Origin: Pedobacter africanus
GTDB taxonomy: Bacteria > Bacteroidota > Bacteroidia > Sphingobacteriales > Sphingobacteriaceae
DNA length: 64,000 nt
Reading direction: 5' to 3'
NCBI RefSeq assembly: GCF_900176535.1
Contig: NZ_FWXT01000002.1
Span: 558,001 to 622,000 of the forward strand
Numbering within the stretch: position 1 is the stretch's first letter; every line of letters starts with the position of its first letter. A model generated the notes under the pieces. It was not told the DNA's origin and ran no database searches. It saw only the letters and a program-made list of their open reading frames with translations. This document shows positions 1-9,600 of the stretch, piece by piece. A program made the translations under genes and the position numbers.

Positions 1-1
1 T

Positions 2-673
2 TCCGCTGTAGTTACCGTATCAGCAGGGCAAAAAGAAGCATTTCTTTCTTTTGCAGCAGATTTTTCTAAAGTCATCCAAGCTGAATATCAATCTATAGAA
101 CCGGCATTAAGCATCAGTGTAGCTGAGACTGAATTGCCGGAAAGGGTTTTGGAAAAATCGGACTACCTTAAAATCGTAAACGCTTTATATGCAGTTCCGA
201 ACGGGGTATTCAGAATGAGTCCGGATATTGCCAACCTGGTAGAAGCATCATCTAACCTGGCGAAGGTGAGCATTAAAGATGGTGAGTTCATTACAAAATC
301 TTTGCAGCGCAGCAGTGTGGAAAGCACAAAAGAAGATGTAGCGATTGCTGTAGGTTCAGGGTTTGAAAATATGGGCTGCAGTGTAAGCACCAGTGGTGAC
401 TATCCGGGATGGAAACCCAATTCGGATTCCAAAATACTGGCGCTGATGCGGAGCCTGTACAAACTGAGCTTTAATGCAGAGCCCAATGTGAATGCCTGTC
501 ATGCAGGTTTGGAATGTGGCATTTTAGGCGCACATCTACCTGGTATGGATATGATTTCATTTGGGCCAACCATTCATGGTGCCCACTCGCCGGACGAACG
601 TGTACAGATCTCATCTGTAAATAAATTCTGGAATTATCTTTTAAAGGTACTTGAAGAAATCCCTGCTCGTTAA
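2..673 (+). CDS. pepD: Aminoacyl-histidine dipeptidase (PepD, M20 family), C-terminal part
   Basis: The reading frame is open from base 2 to the stop, so the gene begins upstream of the window; only about 223 C-terminal residues are present. The family hydrolyses Xaa-His dipeptides such as carnosine with a two-metal M20 centre in the cytoplasm. Recognisable C-terminal signatures are the NACHAGLECG segment, whose glutamate belongs to the metal/catalytic shell, and the GPTIHGAHSPDERV block that carries the late metal-binding histidine. The first methionine in this frame (base 134) lies inside the conserved domain and is not a start. Followed 55 bases later by cysE in the same direction. Confident on family; PepD rather than another M20 member rests on the GPTIHGAHSPDE block. 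Confidence 0.9.
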   Translation, partial: SAVVTVSAGQKEAFLSFAADFSKVIQAEYQSIEPALSISVAETELPERVLEKSDYLKIVNALYAVPNGVFRMSPDIANLVEASSNLAKVSIKDGEFITKSLQRSSVESTKEDVAIAVGSGFENMGCSVSTSGDYPGWKPNSDSKILALMRSLYKLSFNAEPNVNACHAGLECGILGAHLPGMDMISFGPTIHGAHSPDERVQISSVNKFWNYLLKVLEEIPAR

Positions 674-728
674 TTAATTATTAATTTCATTTCTTTGTAT
701 TATCTGGTAACGCTTAAATCATGATGCA

Positions 729-1541
729 ATGAACGAGGAACTTTATCTTCATATTTTTAACAAGCAGAACAGCATTGAGCCGGTACCCTCTAATCAGGAA
801 ATAGCTGAGTGGGTAATCAATCTGATGAACCTGCTGTATCCTGAACGGTTAACCACGCCCGATTATTCTGTAAATGAGATTAAACGCAGGTTTGCACGGC
901 AGGAAAAAGAACTCATTAAAATACTGAATGCGACCAAGGCTTGTGAAAATTTTGACAATGAGGCTATCGTTGCTGAGTTTTTTGACGGACTTCCGGAGCT
1001 TTACAGGAAGATGAATACGGATATTACCGCGATTTTGAATGGAGATCCGGCAGCAAAAAGCGAGTTTGAAGTGATCAGGTGTTATCCGGGCTTTCTGGCG
1101 ATTGCGATATACCGGATTGCACACGTGTTGTTAAAGGCCAATGTACCGCTCATTCCAAGGATCATTACCGAGTATGCACATTCGATTACCGGTATTGACA
1201 TTCATCCAGGCGCATTGGTTGGCGAGTATTTTTATATAGACCATGGTACCGGTGTTGTTATTGGAGAAACGACAGTGATAGGCAATCATGTAAAACTTTA
1301 CCAGGGGGTAACCCTGGGGGCTTTAAGTGTAGAGAAATATATGGCAGACATTAAGCGCCATCCTACGATTGAAGATCATGTGATCATTTATTCGGGGGCT
1401 ACCATACTTGGTGGCGAAACGTATATTGGCACAGGTTCGGTGATCGGGGGAAACGTATGGCTTACTAAAAGTGTTCCTGCGGGGTCAACCGTATACCACC
1501 AGTCGTCCATAAAAGTTATAGAAACAAAAGATCCTAAATAG
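729..1541 (+). CDS. cysE: Serine O-acetyltransferase
   Basis: Makes O-acetylserine from serine and acetyl-CoA, the first step of cysteine synthesis. The 270-residue protein has an N-terminal helical SATase region (about residues 1-150) and a C-terminal left-handed beta-helix (about 155-260) with hexapeptide repeats. The catalytic signatures are visible: DIHPGALVG, then IDHGTGVVIGET with the active-site histidine, and a second histidine in the KRHPTI segment. The stop lies three bases before the ATG of cysM, so the two steps of cysteine synthesis form an operon. The C-terminal tail lacks the common terminal isoleucine that inserts into cysteine synthase, so the classical complex is uncertain. 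Confidence 0.93.
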   Translation: MNEELYLHIFNKQNSIEPVPSNQEIAEWVINLMNLLYPERLTTPDYSVNEIKRRFARQEKELIKILNATKACENFDNEAIVAEFFDGLPELYRKMNTDITAILNGDPAAKSEFEVIRCYPGFLAIAIYRIAHVLLKANVPLIPRIITEYAHSITGIDIHPGALVGEYFYIDHGTGVVIGETTVIGNHVKLYQGVTLGALSVEKYMADIKRHPTIEDHVIIYSGATILGGETYIGTGSVIGGNVWLTKSVPAGSTVYHQSSIKVIETKDPK

Positions 1542-1544
1542 AAA

Positions 1545-2417
1545 ATGGCAGGCATAGTAGAATTTGTAGGCAATACCCCACTGGCAGAGATCATGAAATT
1601 AAACCCAAATCCTGAGGTCAGGATTTTTGCAAAACTGGAAGGGAACAACCCAGGCGGGAGCGTAAAGGACAGGGCTGCCTTAAATATGATCCGCAGTGCG
1701 ATGGAGCGCGGGGAAATCAAAAAGGGTACCCGCTTAATTGAGGCCACAAGTGGAAATACAGGGATAGCCCTGGCCATGATTGCCAGTATTTACGATCTTG
1801 AGATAGAATTAGTGATGCCGGCAAGCTCTACAAGAGAGCGGACCCTTACCATGGAAGCATATGGCGCTAAAGTAACGCTTTTGGAATCAATAGAGGTTTG
1901 CCGGGATTATGCGGAAGAGCAGCGCGATAAACACGGATATTTTTTATTGGACCAGTTTGCCAATCCCGACAATTACCTTGCACATTATAAAACTACAGGA
2001 CCAGAAATATGGCGCGATACGGAGCATAAAATCACTCATTTTGTGAGTTCTATGGGCACTACCGGAAGTATTATGGGCAATTCCATGTTTTTGAAGGAGC
2101 AAAACCCAGAAATACAGATTATTGGATGTCAGCCTACGGAAGAATCTTCTATCCCTGGAATTCGACGATGGCCTGCTGCTTACCTGCCTAAAATCTTTGA
2201 TGCCAGCAGGGTAGACCGGGTAATGGACGTTTCACAGCAGGAGGCTACAGAAAAAGCAAGGGCGATGGCCAAAGCAGAAGGGATTTTTGCAGGAATGAGC
2301 AGCGGCGGTGCGTTGGCTTGCGCTTTAAGGTTAGCCATGGAACTGAAATCAGGCCTGATTGTATTTATTGCATGCGACCGTGGGGACCGGTATTTGAGCA
2401 GCGATTTGTTTGGATAG
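1545..2417 (+). CDS. cysM: Cysteine synthase, CysM type
   Basis: PLP enzyme that replaces the acetyl group of O-acetylserine with sulfide (or thiosulfate in CysM) to give cysteine. The PLP lysine is Lys41 in the NPGGSVKDRAA motif; the substrate loop is TSGNTG near residue 68; the PLP-phosphate glycine loop is MGTTGSIMG near 170; the late serine-glycine loop is GMSSGGA near 250. Length of 290 residues fits CysM better than the longer CysK. It starts three bases after cysE and is followed by a promoter and the EnvC-like gene. CysM versus CysK is assigned by overall resemblance and length only. Confidence 0.9.
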   Translation: MAGIVEFVGNTPLAEIMKLNPNPEVRIFAKLEGNNPGGSVKDRAALNMIRSAMERGEIKKGTRLIEATSGNTGIALAMIASIYDLEIELVMPASSTRERTLTMEAYGAKVTLLESIEVCRDYAEEQRDKHGYFLLDQFANPDNYLAHYKTTGPEIWRDTEHKITHFVSSMGTTGSIMGNSMFLKEQNPEIQIIGCQPTEESSIPGIRRWPAAYLPKIFDASRVDRVMDVSQQEATEKARAMAKAEGIFAGMSSGGALACALRLAMELKSGLIVFIACDRGDRYLSSDLFG

Positions 2418-2436
2418 GGGTAATCCGTTATTTTTG
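2405..2436 (+). promoter_or_regulatory. Bacteroidetes-type promoter upstream of the EnvC-like gene
   Basis: TTTG at 2405-2408 is followed after 20 bases by TATTTTTG at 2429-2436, an exact match to the TTTG-N19/21-TAnnTTTG consensus for the Bacteroidetes primary sigma factor. The -33 box lies inside the end of cysM. Transcription would begin near 2443, only a base or two before the ATG at 2445, so the mRNA may be nearly leaderless. Inference from pattern alone. Confidence 0.5.
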
Positions 2437-2444
2437 GTTATACA

Positions 2445-3698
2445 ATGAGACTACAGCGATTACTTTTACTATGCCTTTTAATTTTTGCGAGCGGTGTGGC
2501 TTTTGCCCAGACCAGTGCGGAACTGAAAAGAAACAAAGAGGCCATACAGCGGGAGATTGATTTACTTCAGCGAAACCTTAACGAAACTTCGAGCAGCAAA
2601 AAACTGACCTTGGGTCAGATCAGGGCTATCAACAGTAAGATCAGGTTGATGCAGAACAAAATCTCGGTCATCAATTCTGAAGTGAAAAACCTGGACAACC
2701 AGATTCATGAGAATACCAATGAGGTGCATTCCCTTAAAAGTCAGCTTGGCCAGTTAAAAAACGAATATGCCGGAATGGTAAGGTTTGCACAGCGCAACAA
2801 GAACGCATATGATAAAATGATGTTCATTTTTGCATCTGATAACTTTAACCAGGCCTATAAGCGCATCAAATACTTCCAACAGTTTGGACAGTACCGTAAA
2901 AAACAGGCCGATTACATACAGGGAACCCAAAAGAAGATTGAGTACAAAATTGTGGTGCTGGATAAAAACCTGAAAGAGAAAAATAACCTCTTGACTGAGC
3001 AGCAGCAGGAAAAAGTTAAGTTGGGCAAAAACAAAGTGGAGCAAGCCCAGATGCTGAACCAGATCAGCAGGCAGGAGAAACAATTCAGACAGGACATCGC
3101 AGCGCGTAAGCGTAAGCAGGCTGAAATAGACCGGGCCATCAGAAATGCGATACAACGGGAAATTGAACTGGCACGTAAAAAGGCAGAGGAGGAAGAGCGC
3201 CTGGCAGCACAGAAAGCTATAGCAGAAGGACGGCCGGCACCTGTAGCCAAGGAGAAAACCACCAGCAATTATTTAACCGCTTCCCCGGAATCCGCAAAAT
3301 TATCGGCCGGATTTGAAAATAACCGGGGACGCTTGCCGTGGCCAGTAGGCAGTTACTCTATTGTGGAGCGTTTTGGTAACCATACCGAAGGTCAGGCAAA
3401 CTATACCAATGACGGCATCAATATTTTAACGGAACAGGGAGCAGCTGTTAAAGCCGTATTTGAAGGGGAAGTTTTGTTTGTAAGAGAACTCTATGGCACA
3501 TATATCGTGGCTTTACGTCATGGCGAATACTTTACCATTTACCAGAACCTGAAAACCGTAAACGTAGCTAAAGGCAATAAAGTAGAGACCCGGCAAACGC
3601 TGGGTGTGATAGCCTCTAAAGAAGATGGACCAATACTGCATTTTGAAATTATGAGGGGGCAGACCAAACTGAATCCTGAAGCCTGGATCGCCAAATAA
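2445..3698 (+). CDS. EnvC-like murein hydrolase activator (degenerate M23/LytM)
   Basis: Exported protein of 417 residues with a signal peptide (about 1-22, ending AFAQ), a long coiled coil (about 23-270, rich in K/E/Q) and a C-terminal M23/LytM fold (about 310-415). This is the architecture of EnvC, which activates cell-division amidases from the periplasm rather than cutting peptidoglycan itself. The zinc ligands of active M23 enzymes are largely missing: the HxGxD site reads YTNDGIN and the HxH site reads ILHFEI with only one histidine, so a non-enzymatic activator role is likely. It has its own candidate promoter. Its stop overlaps the start of truC by one base (TAATG), implying translational coupling. 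Confidence 0.85.
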   Translation: MRLQRLLLLCLLIFASGVAFAQTSAELKRNKEAIQREIDLLQRNLNETSSSKKLTLGQIRAINSKIRLMQNKISVINSEVKNLDNQIHENTNEVHSLKSQLGQLKNEYAGMVRFAQRNKNAYDKMMFIFASDNFNQAYKRIKYFQQFGQYRKKQADYIQGTQKKIEYKIVVLDKNLKEKNNLLTEQQQEKVKLGKNKVEQAQMLNQISRQEKQFRQDIAARKRKQAEIDRAIRNAIQREIELARKKAEEEERLAAQKAIAEGRPAPVAKEKTTSNYLTASPESAKLSAGFENNRGRLPWPVGSYSIVERFGNHTEGQANYTNDGINILTEQGAAVKAVFEGEVLFVRELYGTYIVALRHGEYFTIYQNLKTVNVAKGNKVETRQTLGVIASKEDGPILHFEIMRGQTKLNPEAWIAK

Positions 3699-4375
3699 TG
3701 CTGGAAATTGTCTACCAGGATGATCATCTCATAGCGATCAATAAACCGCATGGGCTGCTGGTCCATCGTTCATCCATAGCCAACGACGCAAAAGAGTTTG
3801 CTTTGCAAATGCTCAGGGACCAGGTTGGCCGTCACGTTAGTCCGGTACACCGTTTAGACAGGAAGACAGGGGGATTGTTGCTGTTTGCTTTTGATAAGGA
3901 AGTAGAGGTTGCCATGCAACAGCAGTTTATGAATGGTGAAGTAGAAAAAAAGTACCTTGCCGTACTGCGTGGCTATGCACCAGATGAGATGGATATTGAT
4001 TACCCGCTGGCCAAAGAGAACGGCACCATACAGGAAGCTTTTACGTCGTTTGTTACTCTGAAGAGGGCGGAACTGGATGTGGCCTTCGGAAAACACCCAA
4101 CTTCCAGGTACTCACTGGTTGAAGCTACACCAAGCACAGGCCGGATGCACCAGCTGCGCAAGCACTTTGCACATATATTTTACCCGATAATAGGCGACAG
4201 GAAACATGGCTGTAATAAACAGAACCGATTTTTTAAGGAGCAGTGGGAAATGACCACAATGCTGCTTCACGCATCAGAATTAAGCTTTATTCATCCAGTT
4301 AGTCAACAGCAGGTACATCTAAAAGCGGCTGTGCAAAATGAATTTTTGCGAGTGATGCAGTTAATGCAATGGTAG
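3698..4375 (+). CDS. truC: RluA-family tRNA pseudouridine synthase, TruC-like
   Basis: Converts a uridine of tRNA (position 65 for TruC) to pseudouridine. The catalytic aspartate is Asp54 in the PVHRLDRKTGG motif; the late GRMHQLRKHFAHI block (about residue 148-160) is the RNA-binding/active-site strand typical of this family. With 225 residues and no S4 domain it fits TruC rather than RluC or RluD. The ATG shares its A with the stop of the EnvC-like gene. The exact target base cannot be read from sequence. Confidence 0.85.
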   Translation: MLEIVYQDDHLIAINKPHGLLVHRSSIANDAKEFALQMLRDQVGRHVSPVHRLDRKTGGLLLFAFDKEVEVAMQQQFMNGEVEKKYLAVLRGYAPDEMDIDYPLAKENGTIQEAFTSFVTLKRAELDVAFGKHPTSRYSLVEATPSTGRMHQLRKHFAHIFYPIIGDRKHGCNKQNRFFKEQWEMTTMLLHASELSFIHPVSQQQVHLKAAVQNEFLRVMQLMQW

Positions 4376-4397
4376 AACTTTTACACCTTAAAAAGAG

Positions 4398-4406
4398 TTA
4401 TCCACA
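4398..4406 (+). promoter_or_regulatory. DnaA box in the dnaA leader
   Basis: TTATCCACA matches the consensus DnaA box exactly. It lies about 165 bases upstream of the dnaA start in the 196-base gap after truC. A single box fits autoregulation of dnaA; I found no box cluster or AT-rich unwinding region that would establish a replication origin here. Confidence 0.55.
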
Positions 4407-4571
4407 GCAATCCTGACTAACCATAATTTTATTCTTTTGCTAGTTAGGGAGTTACAAAAAAGCTCAGATTTTCCATCTTAATGTTAGTAAATTTTATCAT
4501 CTTCGCAACCCCAAACGACGGGTCAATCTGTTGTTTTAATTATTGTAAACCGTAAAACATTAAAGAGTAAT

Positions 4572-6002
4572 ATGCAAATCACTTGTACACAAGTATGGAA
4601 TAACTGTCTCCAAATTATTAAGGATAATATCCCCGCCCAGAGCTTTAAAACCTGGTTCGAACCGATATCAGCCCTTAAACTGGAAGACAGGGTTTTAACT
4701 GTGCAGGTGCCAAGCTTATTCTTTTATGAGTGGCTGGAAGAGCATTATGTGGGCTTACTGCGTAAAACAGTAAAACAACAGCTGGGCGATGAAGGGAGAC
4801 TGGAGTACAATATAGTCGTAGACAAGTCGACCAATGGTGCTTTACCTTATACGACGAATATGCCATCTAACGGAAACGGGTCTACCGGCAAGAAACAGTC
4901 CATGCCGGTTCCGGTAAACATCAACAGGGACATCAAAAATCCTTTTGTAATCCCTGGTTTAAAAAAGATGAATGTAGACCCTCAGCTGAACCCAAGCTAT
5001 ACGTTTGAGGCCTATGTGGAGGGCGACTGTAATCGTCTGGCACGATCGGCCGGACACGCTGTAGCGGCAAAACCAGGCGCTACCTCTTTCAATCCTTTAA
5101 TGATTTATGGCGCTTCAGGTTTAGGTAAGACCCACCTGGCGCAGGCGATAGGTAACGAGATCAGAAGAAATTTGCCCGATAAGCTAGTGATCTATGTATC
5201 CTGTGAGAAGTTTTGTCAGCAGTTTGTGGAGTCGCTAAAGAACAACACCATTAATGATTTTGTGAATTTTTACCAGGCAATGGATGTGATCATTATGGAT
5301 GATGTGCATAATTTTGCCGGTAAAGAGAAAACGCAGGACATCTTCTTCCATATTTTTAACCACTTGCACCAGTCGGGCAAGCAGATCATCATTACTTCCG
5401 ATAAAGCGCCAAAAGACCTTTCGGGTTTAGAAGAAAGGCTCCTAAGCCGTTTTAAATGGGGCTTGTCAGCAGATCTGCAGGTGCCGGAACTGGAGACACG
5501 AATTGCCATTCTGAGAAAGAAAATGTATGCCGACGGAATTGACCTGCCTGATGAGGTGGTAGAGTATGTGGCGCACAATATTGATAACAACGTGAGGGAA
5601 CTGGAAGGCGCAATGGTTTCTTTGCTGGCCCAGAGTACGATGAACAGGAAGGAGATAGATTTACAACTGGCCAAGTCTATGCTAAAGAACTTCATTAAAA
5701 ACACAACCAAAGAGGTTTCTATCGACTACATTCAGAAGCTGGTTTGTGATTATTTTGAAGTGCCAGTGCATCTACTTAAAGCGCCTACCCGTAAACGTGA
5801 AGTGGTGCAGGCCCGCCAGATCTCTATGTACCTGGCTAAAGGAATGACCAAAAGTTCGCTTAAAACCATTGGGGCATTTTTTGGTGGCCGGGATCATTCG
5901 ACCGTAATTTATGCCTGCCAGACGGTTGAGGATTTGATCCAGACGGACAAAAAGTTTAGGGCGTATGTGAATGATATTGAGAAAAAATTAAAAATGAGCT
6001 AA
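4572..6002 (+). CDS. dnaA: Chromosomal replication initiator DnaA
   Basis: AAA+ initiator that binds DnaA boxes, opens oriC and recruits the helicase. The 476-residue protein has domain I (about 1-75), a linker rich in N, G and S (about 90-135), the AAA+ core with Walker A GASGLGKT near residue 180 and Walker B IIMDDVHNF near 240, and the DNA-binding domain IV with the GGRDHSTVIYA signature near 438. As is common in Bacteroidota, dnaN and recF are not adjacent. Its leader contains one perfect DnaA box. No terminator follows directly; the next element is the tRNA-Glu promoter. Confidence 0.98.
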   Translation: MQITCTQVWNNCLQIIKDNIPAQSFKTWFEPISALKLEDRVLTVQVPSLFFYEWLEEHYVGLLRKTVKQQLGDEGRLEYNIVVDKSTNGALPYTTNMPSNGNGSTGKKQSMPVPVNINRDIKNPFVIPGLKKMNVDPQLNPSYTFEAYVEGDCNRLARSAGHAVAAKPGATSFNPLMIYGASGLGKTHLAQAIGNEIRRNLPDKLVIYVSCEKFCQQFVESLKNNTINDFVNFYQAMDVIIMDDVHNFAGKEKTQDIFFHIFNHLHQSGKQIIITSDKAPKDLSGLEERLLSRFKWGLSADLQVPELETRIAILRKKMYADGIDLPDEVVEYVAHNIDNNVRELEGAMVSLLAQSTMNRKEIDLQLAKSMLKNFIKNTTKEVSIDYIQKLVCDYFEVPVHLLKAPTRKREVVQARQISMYLAKGMTKSSLKTIGAFFGGRDHSTVIYACQTVEDLIQTDKKFRAYVNDIEKKLKMS

Positions 6003-6083
6003 TAGCTGCTCTGGCGTAAATACAACAGAATCAAGGAGATTCAAAAAGAGTCCATTTTACTGAAAAAAATCTTTCAAAAAAAG

Positions 6084-6114
6084 TTTGGACGATTAAAAAT
6101 GAATATTACCTTTG
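6084..6114 (+). promoter_or_regulatory. Promoter of tRNA-Glu
   Basis: TTTG at 6084-6087, exactly 19 bases, then TACCTTTG at 6107-6114: a textbook Bacteroidetes housekeeping promoter. Predicted transcription start is about 15 bases before the mature tRNA 5' end at 6137. Confidence 0.75.
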
Positions 6115-6136
6115 CAGCGCAAAAAAGGCCAATAAT

Positions 6137-6208
6137 GGCCCGTTCGTCTAGGGGTTAGGACGCCAGATTTTCATTCTGGAAACAGGGGTTCGATTCCCCT
6201 ACGGGCTA
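6137..6208 (+). tRNA. tRNA-Glu (anticodon UUC)
   Basis: A full cloverleaf can be drawn. The acceptor stem GGCCCGT pairs with ACGGGCT, with discriminator A at 6208; the anticodon stem is CCAGA/TCTGG around loop TTTTCAT with TTC at 6170-6172; the T loop reads GGTTCGATTCC. The CCA end is not encoded. It sits between dnaA and a SusC gene with its own promoter and terminator. Confidence 0.95.
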
Positions 6209-6212
6209 CTGG

Positions 6213-6257
6213 AAAACCCGCTTAGGTTAAATAACCTAAGCGGGTTTTGTTTTTTAT
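6213..6257 (+). terminator. Rho-independent terminator after tRNA-Glu
   Basis: A perfect 16-bp stem (6213-6228 with 6233-6248, arms AAAACCCGCTTAGGTT and complement) closes an AAAT loop and runs into a T-rich tract (GTTTTTTAT). Confidence 0.9.
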
Positions 6258-6605
6258 CATTATACGAAGCATTTTTTTCAAACGCTGCAGTTACAAGGCT
6301 TCAATAAAAACAGTTACACTTGAGGGTTTTTGCGTGTATATGCATAAGAATCCTGTATGGAAAATGCTTTACTTTTCTATAAGTGTATAATTTTTAAACA
6401 CTTATTGGTAATTGTTCAATATATTTTTATATTGTAAGTGAATAAGAACCGGCAAAAACCTGCAAAATGCCGTAAATTGATTAAATAACGCATCGTTTAA
6501 CTAAACACATTAATACGAACCAGACACTCAGCCGATCAACAGCTTTAATCCGCCAGGAGTAAAGAATGCAATTAACCGTTCATCAAATAACCAAACAAAT
6601 TCATT
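6258..6605 (+). other. Non-coding leader of the first SusC gene with inverted repeats
   Basis: No gene is visible in these 348 bases. A perfect inverted repeat CAATATA-TTTT-TATATTG lies at 6417-6434. Around it, ACACTT (6398-6403) can pair either with AAGTGT at 6381-6386 or, as CACTTA (6399-6404), with TAAGTG at 6435-6440, so two mutually exclusive hairpins are possible. Neither a clear TAnnTTTG promoter nor a dedicated regulator gene is present. It may be an mRNA leader element; that is inference. Confidence 0.35.
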
Positions 6606-9600
6606 ATGAAAAAAATTCTACTCATGTTATGTAATGCACTGGTACTTTTATCGGTGCATGCACAGGCGCAGACCCGGGTAACGGGGACAGTTACTTCCGC
6701 GAATGACGGAATGCCCTTACCCGGCGTAAACGTGCTTGTTAAGGGTACAAGTAACGGCGTATCTACTACGGGAAAAGGAACCTATGCCCTGGATAATGTG
6801 CAGTCTGGTGCTGTACTTGTTTTTTCTTCTATAGGCTTCCAAAAAATCGAGGTTCCGGTAAATGGTCGCTCTTTAGTAAATATTGCGCTTCAATCTACTG
6901 ATCAGTCTTTGGATGAGGTAATGGTGGTTGCGTATGGAACAGCAAAGAAGAGTACTTATACCGGTGCAGCTTCTGTAGTGAAACTGAATAAAGATGTTCC
7001 GGTAATCTCATTTGAGAATGCCATGATTGGCCGCGCGCCTGGTGTGCAGGTGACTACCGCTTCGGGGCAGGCCGGCGCTGTACCCAGTATCCGGATCAGG
7101 GGAATTGGTTCTATGATCGCTTCAAAAGAACCGCTTTACGTAATTGATGGTGTACCTGCAATTTCGGGTAATGCGGGCATAAGCCAGGACCCTTTATATG
7201 CCAGTAACAACGTGATGAGCTCATTGAACCCAGCCGATATTGAATCTATTACGGTATTAAAGGATGCTGCTGCATCTTCTTTATACGGTTCAAGGGCTGC
7301 AAACGGTGTAATTCTGGTTACAACAAAACGCGGTAAGCTGGGTAAGGCCGTGGTTAATTTTAAATCATCTGTAGGTTTGACACCCAGCTGGGCAACCGAC
7401 AACTATGAAGCTGCCGGGATACAGGAACAAACGAATATGTTGTACCGGGTATTTCATGACCTGAATACATCAGCAAAAAAAACAGATGCTGTTGCCAATG
7501 CAGACGCACTTGCCCGGTTGAAAACCAGATTCAACAGGCATGGATATACTTTTTCTACAACCGGTACTGGTTTAAACGAGAATGTAGTTATTTCGGGACT
7601 GACGGATGGCATTGAAAACCGGGACGGACGTTATTTTGATTGGGAGGATGCGCTTTTCAGGACGGCAATATACCAGACCAATGACTTGTCGGTAAGTGGT
7701 GGAGATGCCAATACAACTTATTACAGTTCGTTATCGTATACCAAAGACCAGAGCAGGATTAAAGTAAATAATTTCGATCGTTTGTCTGGCCGCATCAATC
7801 TGTCACAAAAGGTAGGTAAATATGTAGAATTTATATCCAACGTAAATATAGCCAGGAACAAGCAGTCGGGGTTTAATGATACCCGGAATACCAGTACAAA
7901 CTATTTTATGCAGTCCAGAAACCTGTTGTGGGGTTTTTATTGGCCTACAGATTATAAGACGGGTCTGCCTTATACTACACGCTACGGCAGTTTGGCACAG
8001 AATGCTGTATTTTATAACAATGAATGGGAAAACAGTTCCATCAACAGACGGATTACTGCAAATGAAACACTGAATATCAAATTCCTCCCTGAGCTGACTT
8101 TGAAATCTATTTTCTCTTATGATAATGCACAGATAAAGGACCATACCTATTACAGTGCGCTTCATTTTAGCGGTACTACAACCAAGGGATCTGTTGAAGA
8201 GTTAACTACCAATATCAGCAAAGTGGTATCTTCGACCACACTGAATTACAATAAACAGTTTGGCTTACATAATCTGGATCTGCTTGCGGGTTTTGAGGCG
8301 GAGAAGAATGAAACGGATTACATGAGGGCAACCGGAACAGATTTGCCGTCTGGGCAATTACATACTGTTGGTACTGCGGGGGCTACCAGCTCAAACGCCT
8401 TTGATTTTGGAAATTCTATGGTATCGGTTCTTTCGCGTGCTGAATACAATTTCAACAATAAGTACTACGCTTCTGCCTCATTTCGACGGGACGCTTCTTC
8501 AAAACTCGCACCGGAGATTCGATGGGGTAACTTCTGGTCGGTAGCGGGATCGTGGAGACTCAAGAATGAAGGCTTTCTCGAAGATGTAGAGGCAATCAGT
8601 AATTTACGGTTAAGGGCATCATATGGCATCAATGGCACTTTGCCCCCGGGCGACTATAGCTGGAGACAACAGGTTGCCTACAGTTCTAAATACATGAACC
8701 TGCCTGGAGGGGTGAAAAATAATGTGGCCCGACCCGTAAAATGGGAAACCAATTATACTACAAATGCCGCTGTTGAATTTGGTTTATTTAATAACCGAAT
8801 TACGGGTGTCGTAGAGTACTTTAACCGGGATTCCAAAGACCTGCTGCAGGAGGTGCCCATCTCTATGACAACGGGCTTTTCTACAGCGCTTTTGAATATT
8901 GGACAGATGAACAATCGTGGGATTGAGATAGAATTGGGTGGTGACATCATTGTTAAAGAAGGTTTTCGATGGAGCGCAAGTGTGAATGCAACTTTTGTCC
9001 GTTCAAAAATAGTGAAACTAGAGGGTGGAAAGGATATCATATGGTATGATCCGACAGGAGGTGCGGGAGCAGGTGAAGACAGAAGGGCCCAATTCATATT
9101 CAGGGAAGGACAACCTGCATTGAGTATCTATGGATACGAATGGGCTGGTGTACATAAGGATACTGGTAAAAACGTATGGTATATGAGTCCGGATAAGAAT
9201 AGCACCCTTGTCGGCGATTTTGAATACAATGGCAGACCAGCTACCTTCAATTTCAGCAAAGCAGCTTATGGTATTATTGGTGATGCCACTCCAGATGTAT
9301 ACGGAGGTATCAATACCGACTTGAGCTATAAGAATTTTAGCCTGGCACTGAACATCAATTACAAGCTTGGAGGGAAACTGTATGATGGCGCCTATAAAGA
9401 TGTGGCGGATGATGGTTATTACTGGGAAAGAATACGGTCGCAGTACTACTACGACAGGATGTGGACCCCGGAAAATACAGAAGGAGCTTTGCCTAAACTG
9501 GATGGTAATGACCTGACCGATCCCCAACAGTACAGCAGCAGGCAGATGCATAACGCCAGTTTTATCAGATTAAAGAATATTACATTGGCTTATAACCTGC

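Noticed and set aside
4376..4571. Replication origin (oriC)
   Set aside because: Only one DnaA box and no AT-rich unwinding cluster; gene orientation does not switch here. Autoregulation is a simpler reading.
9018..9551. Minus-strand frame of 177 codons inside the first SusC gene
   Set aside because: Shadow of a SusC beta-barrel; no start context and no recognisable protein.
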